DNA from: a virus
Length of the DNA: 37,515 nucleotides
Direction: 5' to 3' (one strand)
Virus record (IMG/VR): IMGVR_UViG_3300043661_000156
Location: 1-37,515 of that record
This document shows, piece after piece, positions 8,946-15,807 of this stretch. The position numbers and the translations under genes were made by a program. Position 1 is the stretch's first letter. Each line of letters opens with the position of its first letter. The notes under the pieces are model-generated. The model saw nothing but the letters and a program-made list of their open reading frames with translations. It was not told the DNA's origin and ran no database searches.

Positions 8946-10121
8946 TCAGCTCAGTCGCACGGCGAAAAAATCGGACTTGGTATTTCTGAACGCGTTCTGC
9001 ACGACCAGATACTGGATCCCGCCGACGGTGATGGTGTTCTCCGCGCCCTGCGAAAAGCCGGTGATCGCGTAAACTCCCTCGAGTTCGCCATAGACGTTCG
9101 GCGTGTTGTCGCAGAGCACGACGGGAAGCATGGGGTAGCTGCCGTCGAGATTCGGACGCCAGTCCCACGCCGAGATGTTGACCCATCCATACGGCCAGAC
9201 TTTTCCGTAGGTCGCGTCAGCCGCGGACGTGCTGAAGCCGCGCCAGATCCCCGAGGGCAACCGGAGCCGGAGCGAGCTGTCGGAGTCGGCGCCGAGGTTG
9301 AGCGGCACCGGCAAAGCGAACGCGCGCATTTCGGTCCCCGCGTAGCTCCAGCGCCAGTTCGGTGATCCAACCGCGGGCTCGGTGGACGCGAACGCGAGGC
9401 TTCCGCCCACGATGAGCGGATAGGGAAAAGTGCCGGGCGACATGTACGACGCGAGGAAACCGAGATAGCAGGTCATGTAGACGCCGGAGATTTGCGCGAT
9501 GACGATCGCGCGGCGACCGTTCGCAATGAACCAAAACGGAATCGTGGAATCCCAGAGCGGCAGGACCGGCGACGGTGAAGCCTGCGAGATCCCGCCGACA
9601 TATCCCGACTGCTGGTCGAACACGCTGCCGGAATCGAAAGCCAGGAAACCGCCGAGCCGCCAGTTGTAGTAATTGCCCGTGGGATCGAAAAAAATCTGCG
9701 CGCCCACAAGGATCTGGTCGAGGCCTCCGTTGCCCGGAGCCTTCCAAATCATTTCCACGCCGGCGGTGCGACGCATGGAGGTCCACGGCGGAGTGACGCT
9801 GAAGGTGAAAACATCGCCAGATGAAAACGCTGTGCCGCCCGCGGTGACGGTCAGATTCGCTTTCGTCGAAACGAACGGCGTGCCCACGACGCCAGCGCCG
9901 AGAGCGCCGGACACCGAACCCACCACAGCGAACGCCGTCGCGCTCGAGAACGTGACGGTAATGACCTCGGCCACGCTCGCGGATCCGCCGAGCGCAGCGA
10001 TGGTGCCGTTCCCCGCGCCGGTGAAAGACGGCGTCAGCGCCATACCCGTCGACGTCAGAAACGAGTCGAGCTGATTCAACAGATCCGCGTAGTCCGTCGC
10101 GCTTCCAGTCAGGACTGACAT
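8946..10121 (-). CDS. minor tail protein, first of two paralogues
   Basis: This 391-residue protein is related to the downstream 329-residue one but carries an extra beta-rich, Ala/Gly/Val-rich insert at about residues 30-115 (alternating VTVT and TFSS strands). The C-terminal half holds PYGWVNISAWDWRPNLDG, then GELEGVYAITGF, and ends in a Val/Phe-rich strand. I have seen this C-terminal pattern in tail-region proteins of Pseudomonas-type siphophages, but no function is established here. The ATG follows a run of G that can act as ribosome site. Confidence 0.7.
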   Translation of the reverse strand: MSVLTGSATDYADLLNQLDSFLTSTGMALTPSFTGAGNGTIAALGGSASVAEVITVTFSSATAFAVVGSVSGALGAGVVGTPFVSTKANLTVTAGGTAFSSGDVFTFSVTPPWTSMRRTAGVEMIWKAPGNGGLDQILVGAQIFFDPTGNYYNWRLGGFLAFDSGSVFDQQSGYVGGISQASPSPVLPLWDSTIPFWFIANGRRAIVIAQISGVYMTCYLGFLASYMSPGTFPYPLIVGGSLAFASTEPAVGSPNWRWSYAGTEMRAFALPVPLNLGADSDSSLRLRLPSGIWRGFSTSAADATYGKVWPYGWVNISAWDWRPNLDGSYPMLPVVLCDNTPNVYGELEGVYAITGFSQGAENTITVGGIQYLVVQNAFRNTKSDFFAVRLS

Positions 10122-10133
10122 TCCGTTCCCCCC

Positions 10134-10286
10134 TCAGCGAATCATGCCGAGCAAGTAAAAGATGAGCACGACGAGCAGCACCGTCCCGAGGATCCCGAGG
10201 CCTCCGCCAGCTCCCCAATTTCGGTAGCCGACGTAACCGCCACCTCCGCCGAACAGCAGAACCAAAACAATAATCAGCAAGAGCAT
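10134..10286 (-). CDS. DUF3309-like small membrane protein
   Basis: This short gene encodes 50 residues beginning MLLLIIVLVLLFGGGGG, then YVGYRNWGAGGGLG, a second hydrophobic run, and a final MIR. Two Leu/Ile/Val helices separated by a Gly-rich linker with Tyr/Trp are the hallmark of DUF3309 peptides. It is preceded by AGGAGAACG, a good ribosome site, and sits in a gap of about 180 bp between the tape measure stop and the first paralogous tail gene. Its role is unknown. A membrane peptide inside a tail module could aid DNA entry or superinfection control. Confidence 0.75.
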   Translation of the reverse strand: MLLLIIVLVLLFGGGGGYVGYRNWGAGGGLGILGTVLLVVLIFYLLGMIR

Positions 10287-10298
10287 CGCGTTCTCCTT

Positions 10299-13031
10299 TT
10301 ATCCGCCACTCCTCGAGAGAGCTTTCCCCGCCGCCTTCGGATTGTTGGTGAGGTGGGTCAGGAAGATCCTGCCGGCATCCTTGCTGGCGAGGTGCTTCAA
10401 GATCAAACCTTTGTCCAGCTCGATGCCGAGATTGATGCTCGAGGGCGAGCTCCCGCCGGCGGCGCCGACAAGTCCGCCCTCGGCGAATTTCGGCATCGCA
10501 AGATCTGCTAGCGAAGGAACCCGCAGGCCGCGGTTGATGGCCTCGAGGTTGTGGACGCCGAACGCGCTCACGGCGTCGGCCTTCACGATGTACTCCCCGG
10601 GTGAAACGCGCGCGGGAATGGAATCGGACTTCGGACCGCCGCTCCCCTTGATGAGACCGCCCTCGGCAAACCCGCCGCCTCCACCTCCACCGCCCACGGA
10701 TCCGCCGCCCGCGAATCCCGCGCCGCTCGAGGCAGCCTTCAGCAATTTGGTCATGATGAGCTGCAGCAACATCTTCTCGATGATTTTCTCGATCGACTGC
10801 ACGACGCTGGCTGCCAGGCCTTCGAACTGTTGCGCAACCGTTTTCGTTCCTCTGCCGACGGTCTGGAAAAAATTCATGAAGTCGGAGGTCAGCGCGCCCT
10901 CGACCTGGGTCCCGAGCTGGTTGGAAGAAACGGTCAGATTCTGAATCTGCTGCGTGGTGTTCTGAGCGGCGGCGACGTTATCCTGGCTGCCCGTCCGCTG
11001 CGCGGCGGAGAGCTCGGCCGCGGCGTCGGCCTGCAGCAACGGGAGCCGCGCCTTAATGAGTTCGTTGATTTGTTTTTCTTCCTCGATCGGAGAGAGACCG
11101 CCGGCCTTGGTCTCGAGCTGAATCGATTTTTTCTGGATCTCGAAGGCTTTGGTGTCCTCCTCCGTTTTTTTCTTGGCCGTGTCGTAGTCCGCGACGGCGA
11201 GCTTCAACTGCTTCCAGGTCTCGATCTCCGCAAGATTCGCGGTGATGTCGGGACCGCCGGCCTGCTGAACCTGGCGCGTCCGCGTGGCAGCCTCCGCGGT
11301 GATTTCCGCCTGCGCCGCCTGCGGTTTTTTTCCCTGCAGCTCCGCAATCTCTTTCTGGAACGCGAGGTGTTTTTGATCGGCTTCGAGTTGCGCCTTTTGC
11401 TGTTCCTCGTCGAGCGCTCCGATCTTCGTGCCGGCGGCGATGTCTTTGAGCTGGAGCTGCGTGCTCAGCTCGTCGATCTTCTGCAGGTAGCCGAGCCGCT
11501 GCGCCTCGAGGGTGTCCTTCTGCTTATCGGTCGCGGCCGGATTTGCGGAGAGCGCTGTCTGACGTTCCGTCGTTCGAGTGAGCTGCGCCTGAACGTCGGA
11601 GAGTTCCTTCATCAGGATCTGTTTCTCCGCTTCGTTTTCGGTGACGATCTCGGCGCGACGGCGCGCGTAATAATCCTTCAGGTTGAGCAGGCCCTCTTCG
11701 TAGGCGTGCTTGTCCACTCCGGCCTGCTCGGAAGCCAGCGCCTTTTTAACCTCGAGTTCATCCTGCATCAGCTTGAGCGCGAGACCGAGCTTGGCTTTTT
11801 CCGCTCCTTCATTCACCTCCGGGGTAACGAGAGTCGGCCCTTCTTTTTGCTGATCCTCGGGCCGCAACCTGGCGACTCGCGCGCGCGCGCGGGCGGCTTC
11901 CTCCGCGTCGGACGGGAAAAGATTCTCCATCGACATGCGGATGTGAACGCCAGCGTCGTCCCAGATCGCTTTTTGCCGAGCCGCGTTGTCGGCTGATTCG
12001 CGCAGCATGTCGCGCGTGCCGGCATCGAAGGCCGCTTTTGCTTCGCCGAAATGTCCCTTCGCCGCAAGCGCGATGGCCTGGAACGAGCTGGTCGCGCCGA
12101 TCTTCATCTGGGTCCACGTGGAGGCGACGTCGCTGCCCACGCCGACGATTTCCGCCGAGATGATCACGCCCATCGAGATGAAGGCGCCCGCGATGTCCTT
12201 GACTACGGTCGCCGCAACTTTCCCCATTTCCCTGAAACCGTCTCCGCTCTTTCCGCCGATGTCGATCGACTCGAGCACAGCTTCTGAAACGTCGGAGATC
12301 GCCGGGAGCAGGCCGGCCTCGAACTGCGTCGCTACTCCTTTGCCGGCGTCCTCGAGTTCCTGCATGGACGCTTTCGCCGCGCGGAACGAATCTGTGGTGG
12401 TCTGGTCGAGCAGCAAGCCGAGCCGCGAAGTCGCCTCGGTCGCCTTGTCCATTCCCTGCGCGGCCAGAGCGTTCGCCACGAGAATCATCTCGGCGCCGCC
12501 ACGCGAAAAAATGAGTTGCGCGGCATTCGCTTTCGACAGGCTCGCTGCATGCTTGCCGATCGCCGTGGTGAGCAAAATAAGTTTCTGGTCCGCGTTCAGA
12601 CCGATGAAAGATTTCGTGGTGATCCCGAGTCCGGCGAACGCCAGCGTCGCGGCCTTGCTGCCCTGCTCGAACTGCGTGATCGATTTCGCGGCTCGAATCA
12701 GGCCCTTGTCGACGGACTCGGTCGAGACGCCCACGTCGGCGGCGACTTTGTGGAAGACGCTGAGGGTCTGCGTGGTGAGTCCGGTCTTGTCGGCCATCTT
12801 GCCGATGTTGACCGCAGAGTCGAAGGCTTCCTTTGCGAACGAAGCGAGCCGGATGGTTGCTGCAGCCGCGGCGATTCCCTGAAAAGCTTTCGAGAGATTC
12901 AGCGAGCTGGTCGCCGTCTCGTCCTGCTTCGATTTTAGATTGGTGAGCTGAGTGCCGAGTTCCCTGATGGCGGAGGCGACGCCCTGGTCCTCGGCGGTGA
13001 GTTTGACTTTGACTTCTGGAGAATCGGGCAC
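10299..13031 (-). CDS. tail tape measure protein
   Basis: The 910-residue protein follows the tail chaperone genes and is largely helical. Residues about 1-330 include repeated Ala-rich amphipathic segments and a few hydrophobic stretches (GAFISMGVIISAEIVGVG). From about 400 to 640 it is a long charged coiled coil rich in Glu, Lys and Gln. Residues 760-820 are Gly-rich with a FAEGG motif repeated, common near the C-terminus of tape measures. By the usual 0.15 nm per residue it would set a tail of about 135 nm. The start is GTG behind AGGAG. Confidence 0.93.
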   Translation of the reverse strand: MPDSPEVKVKLTAEDQGVASAIRELGTQLTNLKSKQDETATSSLNLSKAFQGIAAAAATIRLASFAKEAFDSAVNIGKMADKTGLTTQTLSVFHKVAADVGVSTESVDKGLIRAAKSITQFEQGSKAATLAFAGLGITTKSFIGLNADQKLILLTTAIGKHAASLSKANAAQLIFSRGGAEMILVANALAAQGMDKATEATSRLGLLLDQTTTDSFRAAKASMQELEDAGKGVATQFEAGLLPAISDVSEAVLESIDIGGKSGDGFREMGKVAATVVKDIAGAFISMGVIISAEIVGVGSDVASTWTQMKIGATSSFQAIALAAKGHFGEAKAAFDAGTRDMLRESADNAARQKAIWDDAGVHIRMSMENLFPSDAEEAARARARVARLRPEDQQKEGPTLVTPEVNEGAEKAKLGLALKLMQDELEVKKALASEQAGVDKHAYEEGLLNLKDYYARRRAEIVTENEAEKQILMKELSDVQAQLTRTTERQTALSANPAATDKQKDTLEAQRLGYLQKIDELSTQLQLKDIAAGTKIGALDEEQQKAQLEADQKHLAFQKEIAELQGKKPQAAQAEITAEAATRTRQVQQAGGPDITANLAEIETWKQLKLAVADYDTAKKKTEEDTKAFEIQKKSIQLETKAGGLSPIEEEKQINELIKARLPLLQADAAAELSAAQRTGSQDNVAAAQNTTQQIQNLTVSSNQLGTQVEGALTSDFMNFFQTVGRGTKTVAQQFEGLAASVVQSIEKIIEKMLLQLIMTKLLKAASSGAGFAGGGSVGGGGGGGGFAEGGLIKGSGGPKSDSIPARVSPGEYIVKADAVSAFGVHNLEAINRGLRVPSLADLAMPKFAEGGLVGAAGGSSPSSINLGIELDKGLILKHLASKDAGRIFLTHLTNNPKAAGKALSRSGG

Positions 13032-13043
13032 TCTGTCTCCTCG

Positions 13044-13714
13044 TCAGCGCAAAATACTCGGCAGCTTGGGCGGTGTCGTTTGCCGCTTCTGGTGCGGAGC
13101 GAGAGCGGCCCACACCAGCGTCTCGATTTCGTAGTTCCGTTGCGCCTGCTCTTTCAACCGCGCGAGGTACCCGAGAAACAGATCGCGCAGCGGCCAGTCC
13201 ATCACCACTTCAAAGCGCGACGGATCGTGCCCCGCCATCACGCGAATTATTGCGGAGAAGTCTCCGAGGTCGCGGGATCCGCGCTCGCGGTACGGCGGAC
13301 CTTTCCGCGATGGTTCGAAGATTTCGGGGAACTCGCCGATGATGGTTCCCCGGACAGAAAAAAACCGACGACGAACCTCACCGTCGCGGTCCGCATCAGC
13401 GTCTTTTCCTCAAACGAACTGATCTCCGCAAATTTCACCGCGTTCAGATCCGCATCCGCGCGGCTCCACTTTTTGCCCACCTCGGTGAGACACCCGGCCA
13501 GGATGAAGTGTTTGCGGCCGGAGAGAAGAATCTGGGTGAGCAGTTCGTTGGCGCGTTCGTCGTTCGTTCGCTCTTTACCATCGCCATCGGTTAGGACATC
13601 GATGGCGCCGGCGAGCCTGAGATGCGCGAGGATGTAATCGTCCTGATTTGAGGTGAGAGATTGAGAGATGCCGGCAAACTCCCTCCCGTCCAGCCTGATC
13701 GTTGCTTCGCCCAT
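13044..13714 (-). CDS. tail assembly chaperone long form by -1 frameshift (G-GT-like)
   Basis: I infer a 223-residue fusion: 119 residues of the upstream frame to the T-TTT-TTT heptamer at 13358-13364, then 104 residues in the -1 frame to the stop at 13044. The -1 frame is open from the slip site through to the 65-codon stretch that starts at GTG 13241. It reads like ordinary protein (TIIGEFPEIFEPSRKGPPYR, then DFSAIIR before the GTG). The internal GTG/ATG has no ribosome site. Siphophages use this arrangement just before the tape measure: the long form bridges tail tube subunits and tape measure. Without frameshifting, a separate 65-residue product is the alternative. Confidence 0.75.
13247..13714 (-). 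CDS. tail assembly chaperone short form (G-like)
   Basis: The 155-residue zero-frame product lies between tail tube and tape measure genes. It has an N-terminal beta strand region (MGEATIRLDGREF), a helical middle, and the segment LLTQILLSGRKHFILAGCL at about residues 59-77. Residues after the slip site (about 120-155) are Ser/Pro/Arg-rich and look like an incidental tail, as is common for G-type short forms. The ATG has GGAGG seven bases upstream. It should act in tail assembly and be absent from the virion. Confidence 0.8.
   Translation of the reverse strand: MGEATIRLDGREFAGISQSLTSNQDDYILAHLRLAGAIDVLTDGDGKERTNDERANELLTQILLSGRKHFILAGCLTEVGKKWSRADADLNAVKFAEISSFEEKTLMRTATVRFVVGFFLSGEPSSASSPKSSNHRGKVRRTASADPATSETSPQ
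13358..13364 (-). other. slippery heptamer for -1 programmed frameshift
   Basis: Seven A residues on the plus strand give T TTT TTT in the mRNA sense, with the zero frame reading GGT TTT TTT CTG. Both Phe codons can re-pair perfectly after a -1 slip, giving TTT TTT TCT. The downstream sequence is GC-rich and may hold a stimulatory structure. The heptamer lies about 110 bases before the short-form stop. Confidence 0.75.
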
Positions 13715-13759
13715 TTCCGCCTCCGGGACGGTGTGACCGCCCGCTTACTCTGAAAAACT

Positions 13760-13887
13760 TTTCACCGGCAACGGCGTAGAACTGCCCGAGATCCTCTCGC
13801 TCGATTCACCGCCGTCCGCAGCGCCAGAAACGTTTTCGCGGGATGCAGTCCCTGCCTTCCCCTTCCAAAGGTCCGTTGCCGGTGAAA
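13760..13887 (-). ncRNA. structured leader-like element between tail tube and chaperone genes
   Basis: A perfect 15-bp inverted repeat (13760-13774 and 13873-13887) closes a 128-base element that fills most of a 174-base gene-free gap. Inside are two small hairpins in the mRNA sense (GGGA/TCCC near 13830 and GAGA/TCTC near 13795). A segment near 13800 (GGCGGTGAA) could also pair with the 5' arm at 8 of 9 positions, giving an alternative fold. The element starts one base after the tail tube stop. It may act as a partial terminator, RNA stabiliser or processing signal that sets tube protein output above chaperone output. I see no coding sense in it. Confidence 0.45.
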
Positions 13888-13888
13888 T

Positions 13889-14695
13889 CTAGTAGAACGT
13901 GTACAGATAGAACGGCGACGCCGGATGGTTCGCGGTGTCGTCCAAAATATTTCCGTCGAGCTGCCACTTGCCGTAGTCGTCGGCAATCAGCCCGAGCTGC
14001 CCGTTCGGGTTGAGGTTCACGCGCCAGATATCGCAACCGATTTTCTGGCCGTCGACCGGATCCGGCTCGAACAGGATGTGCCCGTACTGGAAGGGCACGG
14101 TCGCGCCAGCAACCTGGTCGAACGCGCCGACGAGCGTGTTGTAGGTGATCGTGAGCGCGTCGCCCTCGACCTCGGTGCTGGTGAGCGGAATGTAAATCAT
14201 CCCCGTGACGGGATCCGCAACCACGTAGTCGGTGCCGGCAGCCAGAGTCGTCGAGCCGGACTTCACCACGGGCGGGACGGCGACGTTGTCGATGTTCTTG
14301 TTCGCCGTTCGGAAAAACTTCCCGAGCTTCGAGCAAGTGGCCGACGCGAGGATCTCGGTGGTGAAAGTCGAAGCCGTGGTCGCGAGCGAGGTCTTGCCCG
14401 GAGCCATCTGAGCGATGGCCACGTGGCCGGACGAAAAGTCCGTGCCCTCGATGGTGATCTTCGGCTGGCGTTTTTTCAGCGCCGTCGCAATCAGCGTCAC
14501 GTTTCTGTTGAGCGACTGGTAGAGCTCGGCGATGTCGTCCTTCAGGTCGAGCTCAAACTTGGTGCAGTTCCCGAGATGCTGGAAACCGGTCGGGTTGCCG
14601 TTCGCATCGAAGATGTCGAGCAGCACCGAACCCTTTCCGAGCATGGGGATGTGCGGAACCGGATAATTAATCGGGGTGATGATTTGTGGCGGCAT
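13889..14695 (-). CDS. major tail tube protein
   Basis: This 268-residue protein is rich in beta strands and lies just before the tail chaperones. The N-terminal half has the usual tube plan (GKGSVLLDIFDANGNPTGFQ, then a strand-helix segment KDDIAELYQSLNR, then ITIEGTDFS). The C-terminal half contains SGSTTLAAGTDYVVADPVTG, like the Ig-like inserts of tube proteins. It would polymerise into the non-contractile tail tube. The ATG is preceded by AGGAGG. A structured element directly follows the stop. Confidence 0.88.
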   Translation of the reverse strand: MPPQIITPINYPVPHIPMLGKGSVLLDIFDANGNPTGFQHLGNCTKFELDLKDDIAELYQSLNRNVTLIATALKKRQPKITIEGTDFSSGHVAIAQMAPGKTSLATTASTFTTEILASATCSKLGKFFRTANKNIDNVAVPPVVKSGSTTLAAGTDYVVADPVTGMIYIPLTSTEVEGDALTITYNTLVGAFDQVAGATVPFQYGHILFEPDPVDGQKIGCDIWRVNLNPNGQLGLIADDYGKWQLDGNILDDTANHPASPFYLYTFY

Positions 14696-14707
14696 TTTCT
14701 TTTCCTC

Positions 14708-15163
14708 CTAAGACTTTGAAGTCGGGTCGGTCCTGCTCGTTCGATACTTGATCGTGAAGTGAATCGTCGCGGCGGCGATTGGTTTGTCTCCCTCGCGGGA
14801 GCTCCACACCGTCCGAATCTCTTCAACTCCGTTGGCGAGACCTGCGAACGTCTCGTCTAAAAACATTTTCTTCAGTACCCACACGAGCACAGGGTCCAGC
14901 GCAGCGTCGGGCGTCTCGCTGACCGAACCCTGTGCGCGGCACTGCACGCCGACCGTGAGCTGGCGTTCGACCAGTGGAGCTCGATAGCTCTGCTGCGCAA
15001 GAGGCTTCGGTTGATCGTCATCGTTGTAGACCATCACCGCCGGAAGCGAGTCGGTCTCGATCGGCCGCGTTCTTTCGCGGTGCACCGTGAGTCCTGCGGG
15101 ACCGCCGCCTGCGTTGAATGCGGCGACCATCGCAACGATGATTTGCTCCCGAATCGAAGCCAT
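14708..15163 (-). CDS. tail terminator / tail completion protein
   Basis: The 151-residue product lies between the head-tail connector and the tube protein, the usual slot for a gpU or DUF3168-type tail terminator. It begins with a helix (REQIIVAMVAAFNAG), then strands with a charged segment (TRPIETDSLPAVMVY), and ends with a beta strand (AAATIHFTIKYRT), a fit to the alpha/beta terminator fold. It would cap the tail tube and join it to the head. The start is ATG behind an AGGAG site. The assignment combines position and fold pattern. Confidence 0.75.
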   Translation of the reverse strand: MASIREQIIVAMVAAFNAGGGPAGLTVHRERTRPIETDSLPAVMVYNDDDQPKPLAQQSYRAPLVERQLTVGVQCRAQGSVSETPDAALDPVLVWVLKKMFLDETFAGLANGVEEIRTVWSSREGDKPIAAATIHFTIKYRTSRTDPTSKS

Positions 15164-15170
15164 GCAGCTC

Positions 15171-15485
15171 CTATGCCGTGCCCAGCAGCAACTTGGTCAG
15201 ACCGCCGTCCCCGATGCGCATGCGTTCGCGGACGGTGAAATTCAAAAGTCCGATCACAACCGGCGCGTCGATCGCGACGGCTGGAAAGGCCGAAGTCTGG
15301 ACCGTGAGCGTGCTCATCAGCGCGACAACCTGACCGCGCTGCGCGTCCTGAACGAGCACCTCGTCGGCGGCATCGAAAAGTCCGATGCCGGCCACGCCGC
15401 CAACGGTGATGGCGATGCCCATGTCCGCCATCAAAGCGGGAATATCGGCATCGCCAAAAGCCGCGGCTGCGGACGGCAGCGGCAT
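15171..15485 (-). CDS. head-tail joining protein (lambda FII-like)
   Basis: The 104-residue protein has the size and order of FII-type connectors: a short N-terminal Ala-rich segment, then GIGLFDAADEVLVQDAQRG, several strands, and a C-terminal FTVRERMRIGDGGLTKLLL. The FII pattern of a FDxxxxEV stretch early and a VRE...DGxGLT motif at the end is recognisable. It would cap the portal and dock the tail. Its ATG abuts the preceding gene's TAA. Confidence 0.7.
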   Translation of the reverse strand: MPLPSAAAAFGDADIPALMADMGIAITVGGVAGIGLFDAADEVLVQDAQRGQVVALMSTLTVQTSAFPAVAIDAPVVIGLLNFTVRERMRIGDGGLTKLLLGTA

Positions 15486-15734
15486 TTATTTCTTGGCCGT
15501 CTGACGCTTGGTCGGATCCGGGTCCCCGTGCTTCGGAGTCGGATCACCGTGTTCGATTTTCACGGTCTTCGTTTCGTCAGATTCGTCGCTGTCGTCCGCC
15601 GGCATTGCGCAACCCGAGCCGATGAGTTCGATGGCCTTGTGCCGCGGAAGCGTGTGAACTGAATCCGCTTCGACGTGTTTGCCTTCGATGATGATCGGCT
15701 TTACGACCTTAATTTTTTTCGTCTTGGCTTCCAC
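15486..15734 (-). CDS. small capsid-proximal protein, charged
   Basis: This 82-residue product has a short beta segment (KIKVVKPIIIEGKHVEADSVHTLP) followed by a helix (RHKAIELIGSG) and a long acidic and basic tail. The N-terminal half resembles the small proteins often found after phage capsid genes, where a strand-turn-strand ends in an amino-acid/loop motif. The role is unknown; it may be a capsid-associated or head-completion factor. The start is GTG after GGAGGAAAA. Confidence 0.65.
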   Translation of the reverse strand: MEAKTKKIKVVKPIIIEGKHVEADSVHTLPRHKAIELIGSGCAMPADDSDESDETKTVKIEHGDPTPKHGDPDPTKRQTAKK

Positions 15735-15749
15735 TTTTTCCTCCGCAAA

Positions 15750-15774
15750 CCGGGCGGGTGAATCACCCGCCCGG
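15750..15774 (-). terminator. strong hairpin directly after the capsid gene
   Basis: Arms at 15750-15760 and 15764-15774 are perfectly complementary over 11 GC-rich base pairs with a 3-base loop. Only three T residues follow on the minus strand, so it is not a canonical intrinsic terminator. It may partly end transcription, or protect the capsid message from 3' decay so that capsid outweighs downstream products. Confidence 0.7.
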
Positions 15775-15807
15775 CGCTTTTAGATTTCGCCACGGTTGAA
15801 TGTTGGA

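Noticed and set aside
11809-13113. Minus-strand frame of 434 codons overlapping the tape measure
   Set aside because: It is Arg/Ser/His-rich and fully inside the tape measure in another frame, with no ribosome site. The tape measure has the family features.
13358-13364. Sequencing error instead of frameshift
   Set aside because: It cannot be excluded from the sequence alone. The slip heptamer, gene order and open -1 frame make programmed shift the better reading.
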